A model generated the notes under the pieces. The model was not told where the DNA came from. It worked only from the letters and a program-made list of their open reading frames with translations, and did not search any database. This document shows positions 24,848 to 33,102 of a stretch of 41,505 nucleotides of DNA, piece after piece; positions within the stretch are counted from its first letter, which is position 1, and every line of letters starts with the position of its first letter. The stretch is from contig JAAZYM010000070.1 in assembly GCA_014239655.1 (NCBI GenBank), positions 1-41,505 of the forward strand, in the 5' to 3' direction. The DNA is from Flavobacteriales bacterium (GTDB taxonomy: Bacteria; Bacteroidota; Bacteroidia; Flavobacteriales; BACL11). A program made the translations under genes and the position numbers.

Positions 24848-26704
24848 ATGAAAAGAATCTTACTTTCTCTACTTGCAATATTTACTATTAATTTAGCTGT
24901 TGCACAGCAAAAAGCTCCATTGACTAATTATAAGATGGACGCAAAATCAAATATTAATACTCAAGTAAATCACAACTCATCATCTGTTACACCACCAGCT
25001 CCTATATGGTCAGATGATTGTTCTGACCCTACAACATGGACTTTTACAAATACAAGTTTACCACCATTAGATTGGAATTGGTCAAACAATCCAGATATTC
25101 AATCACAATGTGTTACAAACTTACCTGCGGGATTACAAACGTTTAATAGCACGACAGCTAGTAATGGGTTTATGATTATAAATTCTGATGCAATACCAGG
25201 AAATCTTGATCAAAATGGAACTCCTACTGTTTGCGAATTCACAAATACACAACCTATTGATCTGTCTGGTTATGCGAATGTTCAGTTAACATTTCAACAT
25301 AGTTTTAGATGGTGGAATGATTCCAGAGGAGTAAGAGTTTCAGGAGATAATGGGACTACATGGACTGAGTATCAAATTTCAGATGCTACTACCTATTTTA
25401 CTCCCAATCAAGATTCAGATAATCCTCATATTAGTACATATAATATTACAACAGAAGCCGCTGGTCAATCACAGGTTTTAGTTCAATTTTATTATGATGA
25501 TCATGATTATTGGGGATGGTATTGGACAGTAGATGATGTTTCAATAGAGGAGGTTCCTGATAACGGATTAGGATGTACAGATGAAACATTTGGTGGTTGG
25601 TGGGTTGGATACCAAACAACAGGTGATATAGGAATTGATTATACTTTGTATCCAATGGCTCAAGCAACAGCGATGCCTTATAGAATGGAGGGGGTTGTTA
25701 AAAATACTGGAGTAATGACTCAAACTAATGTGACTCTTCATGTTGATGTTGAGGAGCCTAATGGAAATATATCTTCTTTTACATCTTCTCCATCAAGTTT
25801 ATTAGGGGCGCCAAATAATGAGAATGATACAACTGGAACAACAGTTAATTTTTCTCCAGGTAGTATGGGTGTGCATGATTTTACGTTTTGGGCAACATCC
25901 GATTCATTCCCAACAACAGATACGATGATAATGAGTTCTATTGTTACAGATACTGTTTATGGGGTTGATTATGATTGGGATGGAACTGGCTCAAATATGG
26001 CTGGAAGTTATTACTGTGGAAGAGCATGTGGTGGACAGGTTTTGGCTAATGTTTTTGATATTTATGAAAACACTAGTCTAACTTCAATATCTTTTCATGT
26101 TGGATCATCTTCTGTTGCTGGAGCACAATTAGCAGTTGAGGTTTATGAACAGAATGGACAAATATATTTAGATGAATCAGATGTTTATACTCTTCAGCCT
26201 CAAGATATAGGCTCATGGGTTACAGTTCCTTTAGTATCTCCATATCCGTTATTTGCTGGAACAACATATATGGCAGCAGTTCGTGGAACTCAACATCCAA
26301 CAGATACATCTTTAGTTAGTTCAACTAGTAATATAAACACATCAAGTTATATCCAAGATAATGGATGTGATATTGGCTCGCAAGGTTTTGGTTATTGGTA
26401 CAGTGCTTCAAGTGCATTAGCAATTAGAATGAATTTTGGCTATATAAGTTCAGTTGAGGATGATATTAAAACTGGATTTAGTGTATATCCAAATCCATCA
26501 ACAGGTTTTATTACTATTGATAATCAGAATAATGATAACTATAATTTTGTTGTTAGAAATATTCTTGGTCAAATTGCTTATACTGGGCTTTCTAATAATA
26601 TGTCTAAAAGTAGTATTGATTTATCAGATCTTGACGGGGGAGTTTATACTATTGAATTCGATAGTAAAGAATCTTCTTATACTAAGAAATTAATCATAGA
26701 ATAA
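24848..26704 (+). CDS. Type IX-secreted surface protein, tandem paralogue 1
   Basis: A 618-residue exported protein of unknown function. It has a signal peptide (about 1-19, ending LAVAQ) and a first domain (about 50-235) that resembles a jelly-roll or cleaved-adhesin fold (IWSDDCSDPTTWTF, IDLSGYANVQLTFQH, VDDVSIEE). A second domain (about 245-535) has GGWWVGYQTTGDIG, DTVYGVDYDWD, CGGQVLANVFDIYE, SISFHVGSSSVAGAQL, YMAAVRGTQHP and IRMNFG. The type IX sorting tail (about 543-618) starts SVYPNPSTGF and ends KKLIIE. It is therefore probably released or anchored at the cell surface. The two following genes encode paralogues of the same plan. It has its own promoter, and a hairpin terminator follows. 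Confidence 0.85.
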   Translation: MKRILLSLLAIFTINLAVAQQKAPLTNYKMDAKSNINTQVNHNSSSVTPPAPIWSDDCSDPTTWTFTNTSLPPLDWNWSNNPDIQSQCVTNLPAGLQTFNSTTASNGFMIINSDAIPGNLDQNGTPTVCEFTNTQPIDLSGYANVQLTFQHSFRWWNDSRGVRVSGDNGTTWTEYQISDATTYFTPNQDSDNPHISTYNITTEAAGQSQVLVQFYYDDHDYWGWYWTVDDVSIEEVPDNGLGCTDETFGGWWVGYQTTGDIGIDYTLYPMAQATAMPYRMEGVVKNTGVMTQTNVTLHVDVEEPNGNISSFTSSPSSLLGAPNNENDTTGTTVNFSPGSMGVHDFTFWATSDSFPTTDTMIMSSIVTDTVYGVDYDWDGTGSNMAGSYYCGRACGGQVLANVFDIYENTSLTSISFHVGSSSVAGAQLAVEVYEQNGQIYLDESDVYTLQPQDIGSWVTVPLVSPYPLFAGTTYMAAVRGTQHPTDTSLVSSTSNINTSSYIQDNGCDIGSQGFGYWYSASSALAIRMNFGYISSVEDDIKTGFSVYPNPSTGFITIDNQNNDNYNFVVRNILGQIAYTGLSNNMSKSSIDLSDLDGGVYTIEFDSKESSYTKKLIIE

Positions 26705-26726
26705 TATTTTAAAATTAGGTTTATTG

Positions 26727-26755
26727 AAAAAGCACAGCATTTGCTGTGCTTTTTT
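26727..26755 (+). terminator. Intrinsic terminator after paralogue 1
   Basis: A 12-pair stem (AAAAAGCACAGC with GCTGTGCTTTTT) around an ATTT loop, ending in a T run. It lies 22 bases after the stop codon at 26704. Confidence 0.88.
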
Positions 26756-26792
26756 AGTTTATGAGTTTAATTTATAATGAAATTAGATTTTG

Positions 26793-26800
26793 TAGATTTG
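26793..26800 (+). promoter_or_regulatory. TAnnTTTG promoter element of secreted paralogue 2
   Basis: TAGATTTG matches the Bacteroidota -7 consensus, 12 bases before the ATG at 26813. It lies between a strong terminator and the gene, so this gene is probably transcribed on its own. Confidence 0.5.
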
Positions 26801-26812
26801 TAAAAAAAAACT

Positions 26813-28699
26813 ATGAGAAAGATTTATACAATTTTATGTTTAGTGTTAATGGCCCAATTATCTTTTGGTCAAGTTAGTGCTGAGCATGTTTTAACTTCAA
26901 AAAACAATAAAGAACATACTTCTGCTGTAAAGGTGCCTAAATCAGTTACTCCTTTTTGGTCTGAAGATTTTTCTAACGGAATTCCAGCTACTTGGACAAA
27001 CTCTACTGTTCCTTGGGAGTACAGAGGACCTACAACAACACCTAATGTTACTATTGGTTCTAGAGGAGCATATGCTTCTGCCCAAGCACCTATTCAATCT
27101 CCAACAGCACAAAATGGATTTATGATTTTTGATTCTGATTATTATGATAATTATGGTGTTGCAGGTGGTTTTGGAACAGGCCCATATCCATCTAACCCGA
27201 GTGGACATGTAGGAACCTTAACTACAGAATCAATAGACTTATCAAGCTATTCTGCTGTTTCTTTAGTTTTTAATAGTTATTATAGAGAATATACTGGTAT
27301 TGCTAAGGTTGCGTTTAGTATTGATGGTGGAGTAACTTTTATTGATGAAATGGAGGTCCATCCAGATATTGATGTTAATGATGCTACAACTGAAGATTAT
27401 CAAGTAATGATAAATCTTCCAAGTAATATAGCAGGACAGCCAAGTGTACATATTCAATTCTTCTATGATGGAACAGTTTTATATAATAACTATTACGGAT
27501 ATTACTTCTGGATGATTGATGATATACAATTAATTGAGACACCAGCTAATTTAATTGTTTGTCAGGATGAGATGTTTGGTGGTTGGTGGCTAGGTTATCA
27601 GCTAACAGGTGATTTAGGCTGTAATTATACATTTAATCCGATGGATCAAGCATTGGGTAATCCATATAGATTAGAGGGGGTTGTTAGAAATCTTGGGGCA
27701 AATTCTCAGAATAATGTAATGCTACATGGGGAAGTTGCTGATGAATTTGGAAATGTATTATTTTCAGATGCATCTAATCCAATAACATTGAATACTGCAA
27801 GTACAGATACTTTAGCTACACCAAATTTTTATACACCAACTAATATGGGACTTCATAATGTGAGTGTTTGGGCAAGTTCAGATTCATTCCCAACTACAGA
27901 CACCGCTGTAATGTCAACCATAGTTACTGATTCAGTTTATGGGATTGATTATGATTGGAATACGGATGGTAGTGGTTTAGGATCTAGCGCATGGAGAATA
28001 GGTAGATCTTGTGGTGGTCAGGTTGCAACAACAGCATATGATATTTATGCTGATGATGATGTAACATCAATCTCTTTTCATGTAGGTTCAGAGTCTGTAG
28101 CAGGTGCTCAGATGACTGTTGAATTGTATGAGGGATTTGGTACCAATAGTATATATTTAGCTGAATCTGATCCTTATCAATTGACAAATGCAGATATTGG
28201 TGCTTGGGTTACGATTCCATTATTAAGTCCATATCCTGTTTTTAAGGGAACCTCATATATGGCTGCAGTTAGAGGATTTGCTCATCCTACAGATACATTC
28301 ACACTTACAGTAGCTGTAAATACAGCCTCTTCAAGTTATATTCAGGACAATGGATGTGATATCGGCTCAGGAGGATTTGGAGCGTGGTATACTGCGACAG
28401 ATAAGATGGCTATAAGAATGAATTTTGGTGCTCTCCCATCAAATATTGAAGACAGTGAAGGAAATATTGATCTTAATATCTATCCTAATCCAACTAATGG
28501 TTTATTTGTTATCTCAACTCAAGATAAAAATCCATGTATGGTAAGTATTACAAATGTACTTGGACAAGAAGTTATTTCATTAAATCATGATGGAACAGGT
28601 CCATTGACTATTAATCTAGATGATTATGAGAGTGGAGTATATACAGTCAAATTATTATATAAAGATAAGATTTTAACTAAGTCAATTGTTTTAGAATAG
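26813..28699 (+). CDS. Type IX-secreted surface protein, tandem paralogue 2
   Basis: A 628-residue paralogue of its neighbours. The signal peptide is about 1-19 (ending QLSFG). The jelly-roll-like first domain opens with FWSEDFSNGIPATW, has IDLSSYSAVSLVFNSYY and ends near MIDDIQLIET. The conserved second domain starts at about 256 with GGWWLGYQLTGDLG and carries DTVYGIDYDWN-like, CGGQV, SISFHVGSESVAGAQM, YMAAVRGFAHP and IRMNFG. The type IX tail starts NIYPNPTNGLF and ends KSIVLE. Function unknown. Many synonymous and conservative differences from paralogue 1 argue that the duplication is not recent. Confidence 0.85.
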   Translation: MRKIYTILCLVLMAQLSFGQVSAEHVLTSKNNKEHTSAVKVPKSVTPFWSEDFSNGIPATWTNSTVPWEYRGPTTTPNVTIGSRGAYASAQAPIQSPTAQNGFMIFDSDYYDNYGVAGGFGTGPYPSNPSGHVGTLTTESIDLSSYSAVSLVFNSYYREYTGIAKVAFSIDGGVTFIDEMEVHPDIDVNDATTEDYQVMINLPSNIAGQPSVHIQFFYDGTVLYNNYYGYYFWMIDDIQLIETPANLIVCQDEMFGGWWLGYQLTGDLGCNYTFNPMDQALGNPYRLEGVVRNLGANSQNNVMLHGEVADEFGNVLFSDASNPITLNTASTDTLATPNFYTPTNMGLHNVSVWASSDSFPTTDTAVMSTIVTDSVYGIDYDWNTDGSGLGSSAWRIGRSCGGQVATTAYDIYADDDVTSISFHVGSESVAGAQMTVELYEGFGTNSIYLAESDPYQLTNADIGAWVTIPLLSPYPVFKGTSYMAAVRGFAHPTDTFTLTVAVNTASSSYIQDNGCDIGSGGFGAWYTATDKMAIRMNFGALPSNIEDSEGNIDLNIYPNPTNGLFVISTQDKNPCMVSITNVLGQEVISLNHDGTGPLTINLDDYESGVYTVKLLYKDKILTKSIVLE

Positions 28700-28720
28700 A
28701 TTAGCTTAAATTATTAAAAA

Positions 28721-28750
28721 AAAGCTCTGTTTAATGACAGGGCTTTTTTT
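28721..28750 (+). terminator. Intrinsic terminator after paralogue 2, abutting the next promoter
   Basis: A ten-pair stem (AAAGCTCTGT with ACAGGGCTTT, one G-T wobble) around a TTAATG loop, followed by a T run. Its T run leads straight into the promoter element TATATTTG of paralogue 3. Confidence 0.85.
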
Positions 28751-28758
28751 TATATTTG
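28730..28758 (+). promoter_or_regulatory. Promoter of secreted paralogue 3, overlapping the upstream terminator
   Basis: TTTA at 28730-28733 (in the hairpin loop region), a 17-base spacer and TATATTTG at 28751-28758 fit the Bacteroidota consensus. The ATG at 28775 is 16 bases downstream. The -33 part and spacer coincide with the terminator hairpin. Confidence 0.45.
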
Positions 28759-28774
28759 TGAAAATCAAAAAAAT

Positions 28775-30637
28775 ATGAAAAAATTTTATCTAATTATTAT
28801 TCTAATTACATATTCATTTATTTCTTTTAGTCAATCAGAATTAATGAATAATTATTTAGATTTTCCTGAAACTAATATTGCTAATGATGTAGCTGTTAAT
28901 CCAAATAATAATTCATCATCATTAACTCCAATTTGGTCAGAAGACTTTTCTGGGGGCTTTCCAGTACTTTGGTCAACAAACTCCACAAATATGAGTGGAG
29001 CTTTTGCTACATGTCCATGGGTATGGACAACTGATGGAACATGGGGGTATTGGAATGGAAATAATGGAGCATCACCATCAAATGGTATAACTTCTACTTC
29101 AGCTGCAGATGGGTATCTTATTTGTGATACTGATTCTGCAAATCATTATGCTAATGGTCAGCCTTCTGGATCTACATATCAATATATAGAATCACTTGTT
29201 ACAACTAATGCTATTGATTTGTCTGCATATCCTGCAGTAAGTCTTGAGTTTGAGCATCTATTTAGATATAATAATTTAGGTAATGGTAGCTTTACACCTC
29301 CAACAGTATATGTTAGTTCAGATTCTGTTAATTGGACTCCATATCTTGTAAATAGTGGTATAGCTAATAACACACAATCTTCAAATCCAGAATATACAAG
29401 TATAAACATTTCTAACGTGGCTGGTAACCAGTCTACAGTATATATAAGATTTTGTTGGGTTGCTAGATGTTACTATTGGATGATAGATGACATTAAGATT
29501 GTAGAGACAGATCCTAATAGATTAGAAATATCTGATCATACTTATGGTGGTTGGTGGTTAGGCTATCAAGCAACTGGTGATATTGGGATTGATTACACAT
29601 TTAATCCTATGAATCAGGCTAATCAAAATCCATACAGAATGGAGGCTGTTGTTAAAAATAATGGAGCAACCTCCCAGGCTAACACAAAATTACACACTTC
29701 TGTTTCTGATGCTTTAGGAAATGTAATAACAACTGCATCATCAAACCCTATTACTTCAATGGTGAATGGATATGATACTTTAGCTACAAACACTAATTTT
29801 TCTCCAACTTCATATGGATATCATGATATAAGTTTTTGGGCTAGTTCAGATTCTTTTCCATCTACAGACACATTAATTAGGGGAACTGTTGTTACAGATA
29901 CTGTTTATGGTGTTGATTATGATTGGAATACTGATGGAGCAAATGCTGGAAGTGGTTATTTTCTTGGAAGATCATGTGGTGGTCAGGTCCTTGCAAATGC
30001 ATTTGATATTTATGAAAATACTACACTAACATCTATATCTTTTCATGTGAATGACAAATCATGTGTAGGTGCTGAATTAAATATTGAATTGTATGAGACA
30101 AATGGTCAGATTTGGCTGGAAGAATCAGATCCACATATCCTTACTGCATCGGACATTAATTCTTGGGTAACTATACCTTTATTAACCCCTTATCCTTTAT
30201 TTGCAGGGACATCCTATATGGCAGCAGTTAGAGGTAGGCAACATCCGTTAGACACATCCTTAATTAGTAGTACTACAAATCCAAATACTTCTAGATACTT
30301 ACAGGACAACTGTGGTAGTGGTACTTGGTATACTATCTCAAAAGCTTTATTAATAAGAATGAATTTTGGAACAATTAATGCAATTAATGATCAAAATTAC
30401 AAATTGAATTTTAATATTTTTCCTAATCCAAATGACGGTAAATTTATCATAGAGAATTTGCATAATGAGTTATATGATGTAGTAATTCACAATGTATTTG
30501 GTCAACAGGTTTATCATGATAATAATATTAAAGACTTGAAAAATGAAATTAATTTATCACAATTTAGTTCAGGTATTTATATCTTAAAGATTAGCGATAA
30601 AATTTCGGCTTTTACTCAAAAGCTTGTTGTTGAATAA
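28775..30637 (+). CDS. Type IX-secreted surface protein, tandem paralogue 3
   Basis: The third paralogue, 620 residues, with a signal peptide ending near ISFSQ. The first domain opens with IWSEDFSGGFPVLW and is rich in Trp, Asn and Ser, with AIDLSAYPAVSLEFEHLF and WMIDDIKIVET at its end. The second domain starts near 257 with GGWWLGYQATGDIG and keeps DTVYGVDYDWN, CGGQVLANAFDIYE, YMAAVRGRQHP and IRMNFG. Unlike the others, it lacks a few residues around the CDIG segment (DNCGSGTWYT instead of DNGCDIG plus a Gly/Phe stretch). The type IX tail starts NIFPNPNDGKF and ends QKLVVE. Function unknown; probably surface-exposed. Confidence 0.85.
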   Translation: MKKFYLIIILITYSFISFSQSELMNNYLDFPETNIANDVAVNPNNNSSSLTPIWSEDFSGGFPVLWSTNSTNMSGAFATCPWVWTTDGTWGYWNGNNGASPSNGITSTSAADGYLICDTDSANHYANGQPSGSTYQYIESLVTTNAIDLSAYPAVSLEFEHLFRYNNLGNGSFTPPTVYVSSDSVNWTPYLVNSGIANNTQSSNPEYTSINISNVAGNQSTVYIRFCWVARCYYWMIDDIKIVETDPNRLEISDHTYGGWWLGYQATGDIGIDYTFNPMNQANQNPYRMEAVVKNNGATSQANTKLHTSVSDALGNVITTASSNPITSMVNGYDTLATNTNFSPTSYGYHDISFWASSDSFPSTDTLIRGTVVTDTVYGVDYDWNTDGANAGSGYFLGRSCGGQVLANAFDIYENTTLTSISFHVNDKSCVGAELNIELYETNGQIWLEESDPHILTASDINSWVTIPLLTPYPLFAGTSYMAAVRGRQHPLDTSLISSTTNPNTSRYLQDNCGSGTWYTISKALLIRMNFGTINAINDQNYKLNFNIFPNPNDGKFIIENLHNELYDVVIHNVFGQQVYHDNNIKDLKNEINLSQFSSGIYILKISDKISAFTQKLVVE

Positions 30638-30659
30638 GAAAAGTTAATAGGAGAAGTTT

Positions 30660-30696
30660 AATAATAAAGGCAGCTATTTGCTGCTTTTATTATTTT
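30660..30696. terminator. Two-way terminator between convergent genes
   Basis: A 15-pair stem (AATAATAAAGGCAGC with GCTGCTTTTATTATT, one G-T wobble) and a five-base loop, flanked by T-rich sequence on both strands. It lies after paralogue 3 and overlaps the last codons of the opposing membrane-protein gene. Confidence 0.82.
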
Positions 30697-31387
30697 TAAA
30701 GATAACGTAAAGTAAAAGCAGTAAGATTATCATTATTATTTCCCAATAAAAAACATAAGTAGGAATACCTAGAACCTTATCTAAATCTTCTATAATAAGT
30801 GGATTATTTACTTGTGGTGGTTCTGAGACGTATAAGTAATTTGAACCAAGCAAAGCATTAATAGGAATGATTATTAGCAGTAAAAGATTAATAGCTCCAA
30901 AGACTTTTAGCCATGATTTTTTACCTAGGTTCATTCTCATTCTGTATCTCATAACTAATGGAATAGCTATAATGGCAGCATGTTTAAAATAAAACATTAT
31001 ATAAAAAAAATAGTATTCATTATATAAAGTTATTTGTGGAGTTAAGAGAGATAGTAATCCGCCAATGATTCCTGCATAAAACAAAAACTCAAATAGGAAT
31101 TGATTCTTCTTTATAAAAGCAATTACACAACATATTAGCGCAGAAACACTACATAGATGAATAGGTAGATTGCTTTTAAGTGTCCATGATCCATTAGTAG
31201 CTAATATAATATGATCTGCAAGAGTCATTACAAGAACTAATAAGCAGCTTGCTTTCATGAAAAGTGTTAGATCTTTGTCTTTTGTCTTTGAAGCAGATAA
31301 AAAATAGAGAAGCATAATAGATATTGTTATTGTCATATTTCTTATCCATTCTTTCGAAAGAAAATCAATAATTAATGTAATATCCAT
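30674..31387 (-). CDS. YwaF/TIGR02206-like integral membrane protein
   Basis: A 237-residue protein with about six to seven membrane segments and no clear enzyme motif. Features recalled from the YwaF (TIGR02206) family are seen: LPIHLCSVSALIC (about 75-87), a GGLLSLLTPQ segment, and a His in a FKHAAII stretch. Function of the family is not established. It is a single gene with a TACCTTTG promoter element upstream and ends within the shared hairpin terminator. Confidence 0.7.
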   Translation of the reverse strand: MDITLIIDFLSKEWIRNMTITISIMLLYFLSASKTKDKDLTLFMKASCLLVLVMTLADHIILATNGSWTLKSNLPIHLCSVSALICCVIAFIKKNQFLFEFLFYAGIIGGLLSLLTPQITLYNEYYFFYIMFYFKHAAIIAIPLVMRYRMRMNLGKKSWLKVFGAINLLLLIIIPINALLGSNYLYVSEPPQVNNPLIIEDLDKVLGIPTYVFYWEIIMIILLLLLYVIFKNNKSSK

Positions 31388-31412
31388 GTCTTTAAGATCT
31401 TATATGTTAAAT

Positions 31413-31420
31413 CAAAGGTA
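31413..31420 (-). promoter_or_regulatory. TAnnTTTG promoter element of the YwaF-like gene
   Basis: TACCTTTG on the minus strand, 25 bases before the ATG at 31387. No -33 element is seen at the usual spacing. Confidence 0.4.
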
Positions 31421-31516
31421 TATTATTTAATTGTTATTATTATGCAAGGCATAGTAAGGGTTTATTATTGTGGACCTCTCGGTCCTAATTTCGAGCTTTT
31501 TTAGAAACATATTGTG

Positions 31517-31524
31517 TAAGTTTG
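31517..31524 (+). promoter_or_regulatory. TAnnTTTG promoter element almost touching the DUF4386-like start
   Basis: TAAGTTTG ends only four bases before the ATG at 31529. The expected RNA start would fall at or near the ATG, so the message may be leaderless. Confidence 0.45.
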
Positions 31525-31528
31525 TATC

Positions 31529-32170
31529 ATGAGAAGAATAGCAATTACAACTGGAATTTCTTTATTAATAATGGCAATAGTTGCAGGTTTTTCTTTTGGT
31601 TATGTGTACCCAGAATTCAACCAAATAGATCAATCTGAATTTACATATGACAATATGCTTAACAATAAAGAATTGTATAAGAATATGCTTTTGGGTATTC
31701 TAATAATTTTAATTTTAGACTTATTAGTTTCATACACTCTATTTAGATATTTTGAGAAAGACAATAGGAGATTATCATTGGTCTCTGCAATAATTAGAAT
31801 TATATATACTATAATATTCGCAATAGCTACACTATATTTAGTGAGAAACCTAACTGATTTTGAGGTTACAAATCAAAGCATAGTTGCAAACTTCCAAAAT
31901 TTTGAATTTGCTTGGAATGTTGGGTTAATGATTTTTGGATTACATATTATATTGATTGGTTTCTTAATGAAGTTGCATAATAGAATTCCTAAGTTCTTGT
32001 ATTATTTAACATTAATAGGAGGAATATCATACGTGTTGGTTCATTTACTAAAGTTAAATTCCCCTTCCCAGTTTGTTGCAAATTTAGAAATGGTTTTAGC
32101 ACTGCCAATGGCTTTTGGAGAAATAGGATTAGCAATATGGTTATTGGTGAAAGGAGGTAAAGATATTTAA
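31529..32170 (+). CDS. DUF4386-like integral membrane protein
   Basis: A 213-residue protein with about six membrane segments. The order of segments resembles DUF4386 proteins: an N-terminal helix with ITTGISLLIMAIVAGFSFG, a loop, GILIILILDLLVSYTLF, AIIRIIYTIIFAIATLYLVR, a loop ending FEFAWNVGLMIFGLHIILIG, and LPMAFGEIGLAIWLLVKG at the end. No catalytic residues are recognisable and the family has no known function. It is a single gene with its own promoter and a strong terminator 6 bases after the stop. Confidence 0.75.
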   Translation: MRRIAITTGISLLIMAIVAGFSFGYVYPEFNQIDQSEFTYDNMLNNKELYKNMLLGILIILILDLLVSYTLFRYFEKDNRRLSLVSAIIRIIYTIIFAIATLYLVRNLTDFEVTNQSIVANFQNFEFAWNVGLMIFGLHIILIGFLMKLHNRIPKFLYYLTLIGGISYVLVHLLKLNSPSQFVANLEMVLALPMAFGEIGLAIWLLVKGGKDI

Positions 32171-32176
32171 ATGAGA

Positions 32177-32206
32177 AAACCCACTCATTTGAGTGGGTTT
32201 CTTTTT
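32177..32206. terminator. Two-way terminator between the DUF4386-like gene and tRNA-Phe
   Basis: A ten-pair perfect stem (AAACCCACTC with GAGTGGGTTT), an ATTT loop and a T run on the plus strand. On the minus strand the stem is followed by TTTTC, so it can also end the tRNA transcript. The T run touches the encoded CCA end of the tRNA. Confidence 0.88.
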
Positions 32207-32281
32207 GGTGGTACCTCCAGGAATCGAACCAGGGACACATGGATTTTCAGTCCATTGCTCTACCAACTGAGCTAAGGTACC
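32206..32281 (-). tRNA. tRNA-Phe (anticodon GAA)
   Basis: A 76-base cloverleaf with encoded CCA. The acceptor stem is GGTACCT with AGGTACC, the D stem GCTC with GAGC, the anticodon stem ATGGA with TCCAT around the loop CTGAAAA, giving anticodon GAA, and the T loop TTCGATT. The T stem is CCTGG on both sides, leaving a U-U mismatch at its middle pair (51-63), while all other stems pair perfectly. A TAAATTTG element lies 12 bases upstream on the same strand. Confidence 0.96.
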
Positions 32282-32292
32282 AACAAGGGGTG

Positions 32293-32300
32293 CAAATTTA
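32293..32300 (-). promoter_or_regulatory. TAnnTTTG promoter element of tRNA-Phe
   Basis: TAAATTTG on the minus strand, just upstream of the tRNA 5' end at 32281, which puts the RNA start close to the mature end. Confidence 0.45.
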
Positions 32301-32359
32301 ATAGAATTTTTAATATTAAGAAATAAAACTACAACTCATATCATGCAGTCTGTTTTTTG

Positions 32360-32367
32360 TAATTTTG
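32360..32367 (+). promoter_or_regulatory. TAnnTTTG promoter element touching the coaX start
   Basis: TAATTTTG ends on the base before the ATG at 32368. The RNA start would then lie inside the first codons, favouring a TTG start at 32383 or a different promoter farther upstream. Confidence 0.4.
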
Positions 32368-33102
32368 ATGAAAAATATTTTCTTGAAACTAATTATAGAT
32401 ATAGGCAATACTAGAATTAAACTTGCTTTATTTAATAAGAAAGAAATTGTTAGGCATAATGTAGTGTCGGATCTTAGTAAAGAAAGTATTGATAATTTCT
32501 GTAAAGGGGATATTATTACATCCTCGATTGTTTCAACGGTTCGCTCCTTATCTAATCAAGAGAATGATTTTATAAATTCTCTAAAATGTATACTACTTAA
32601 TAAAGAAACAGCATTACCTATCAAATCTTCTTATAAATCCTATATTGGTAGTGATAGAATTTCTGCAGTAATTGGGGCTAGTTACTTATTTCCAGATAAG
32701 GATATTTGGGTTTTTGATGCAGGAACATGTTTGACTATTGATTTTATTGATAAAGAGAAGAAATATCACGGAGGTAGGATAACATTAGGTTTAAAGATGC
32801 GTTATACAGCTTTAAATGATTATACCTCAGAATTACCTCTTTTATCTATAAAAGATTCAAGTAGTTTTAAGGGAGATGATACAGAGAGCTCAATAATCTC
32901 TGGAGTACAACAAGGAATAATATCAGAAGTACGTGCATTGATATCTGATTATAAGCAAGAGAATAATGATTTTGTTGTTGTATTTACAGGAGGTGATCTC
33001 TCATTCTTTGAAAAAGAATTAAAAAGTGGCATATTTGCAGACCCATTTTTGGTATTAAGAGGGTTAAATGAAATTTTAGATTATAATGATAAAACTATTT
33101 AA
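32368..33102 (+). CDS. coaX: Type III pantothenate kinase CoaX
   Basis: Phosphorylates pantothenate in the first step of coenzyme A synthesis. The 244-residue ASKHA-fold protein has the P-loop-like LIIDIGNTRIKLALF at 8-22, GSDRISAVIGASYLF, the second catalytic motif WVFDAGTCLTIDFID and GGRITLGLKMRYTAL, then FTGGD. The ATG at 32368 is the longest plausible start, but it lies directly behind a promoter element. A TTG at 32383 would give a protein starting MKLIIDIGNT, the form I expect for many CoaX proteins. It heads an operon with envelope genes; the next gene overlaps it by 17 bases. Confidence 0.93.
   Translation: MKNIFLKLIIDIGNTRIKLALFNKKEIVRHNVVSDLSKESIDNFCKGDIITSSIVSTVRSLSNQENDFINSLKCILLNKETALPIKSSYKSYIGSDRISAVIGASYLFPDKDIWVFDAGTCLTIDFIDKEKKYHGGRITLGLKMRYTALNDYTSELPLLSIKDSSSFKGDDTESSIISGVQQGIISEVRALISDYKQENNDFVVVFTGGDLSFFEKELKSGIFADPFLVLRGLNEILDYNDKTI

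Noticed and set aside
26454-26693. A 79-codon frame within the end of paralogue 1
   Set aside because: It is rich in Leu and Ile only because of the frame shift of the type IX tail sequence; no independent start site.
26942-28187. Several antisense frames of 60-90 codons in paralogue 2
   Set aside because: Low-complexity, Ile/Cys/Ser-rich translations typical of reversed AT-rich coding sequence.
24848-30637. The three paralogues as a mobile element or composite transposon
   Set aside because: No transposase, inverted repeats or target duplications were seen; ordinary tandem duplication is enough.
31989-32240. A minus-strand frame covering the end of the DUF4386-like gene, a terminator and part of tRNA-Phe
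   Set aside because: It crosses a terminator and a tRNA and has no family resemblance.
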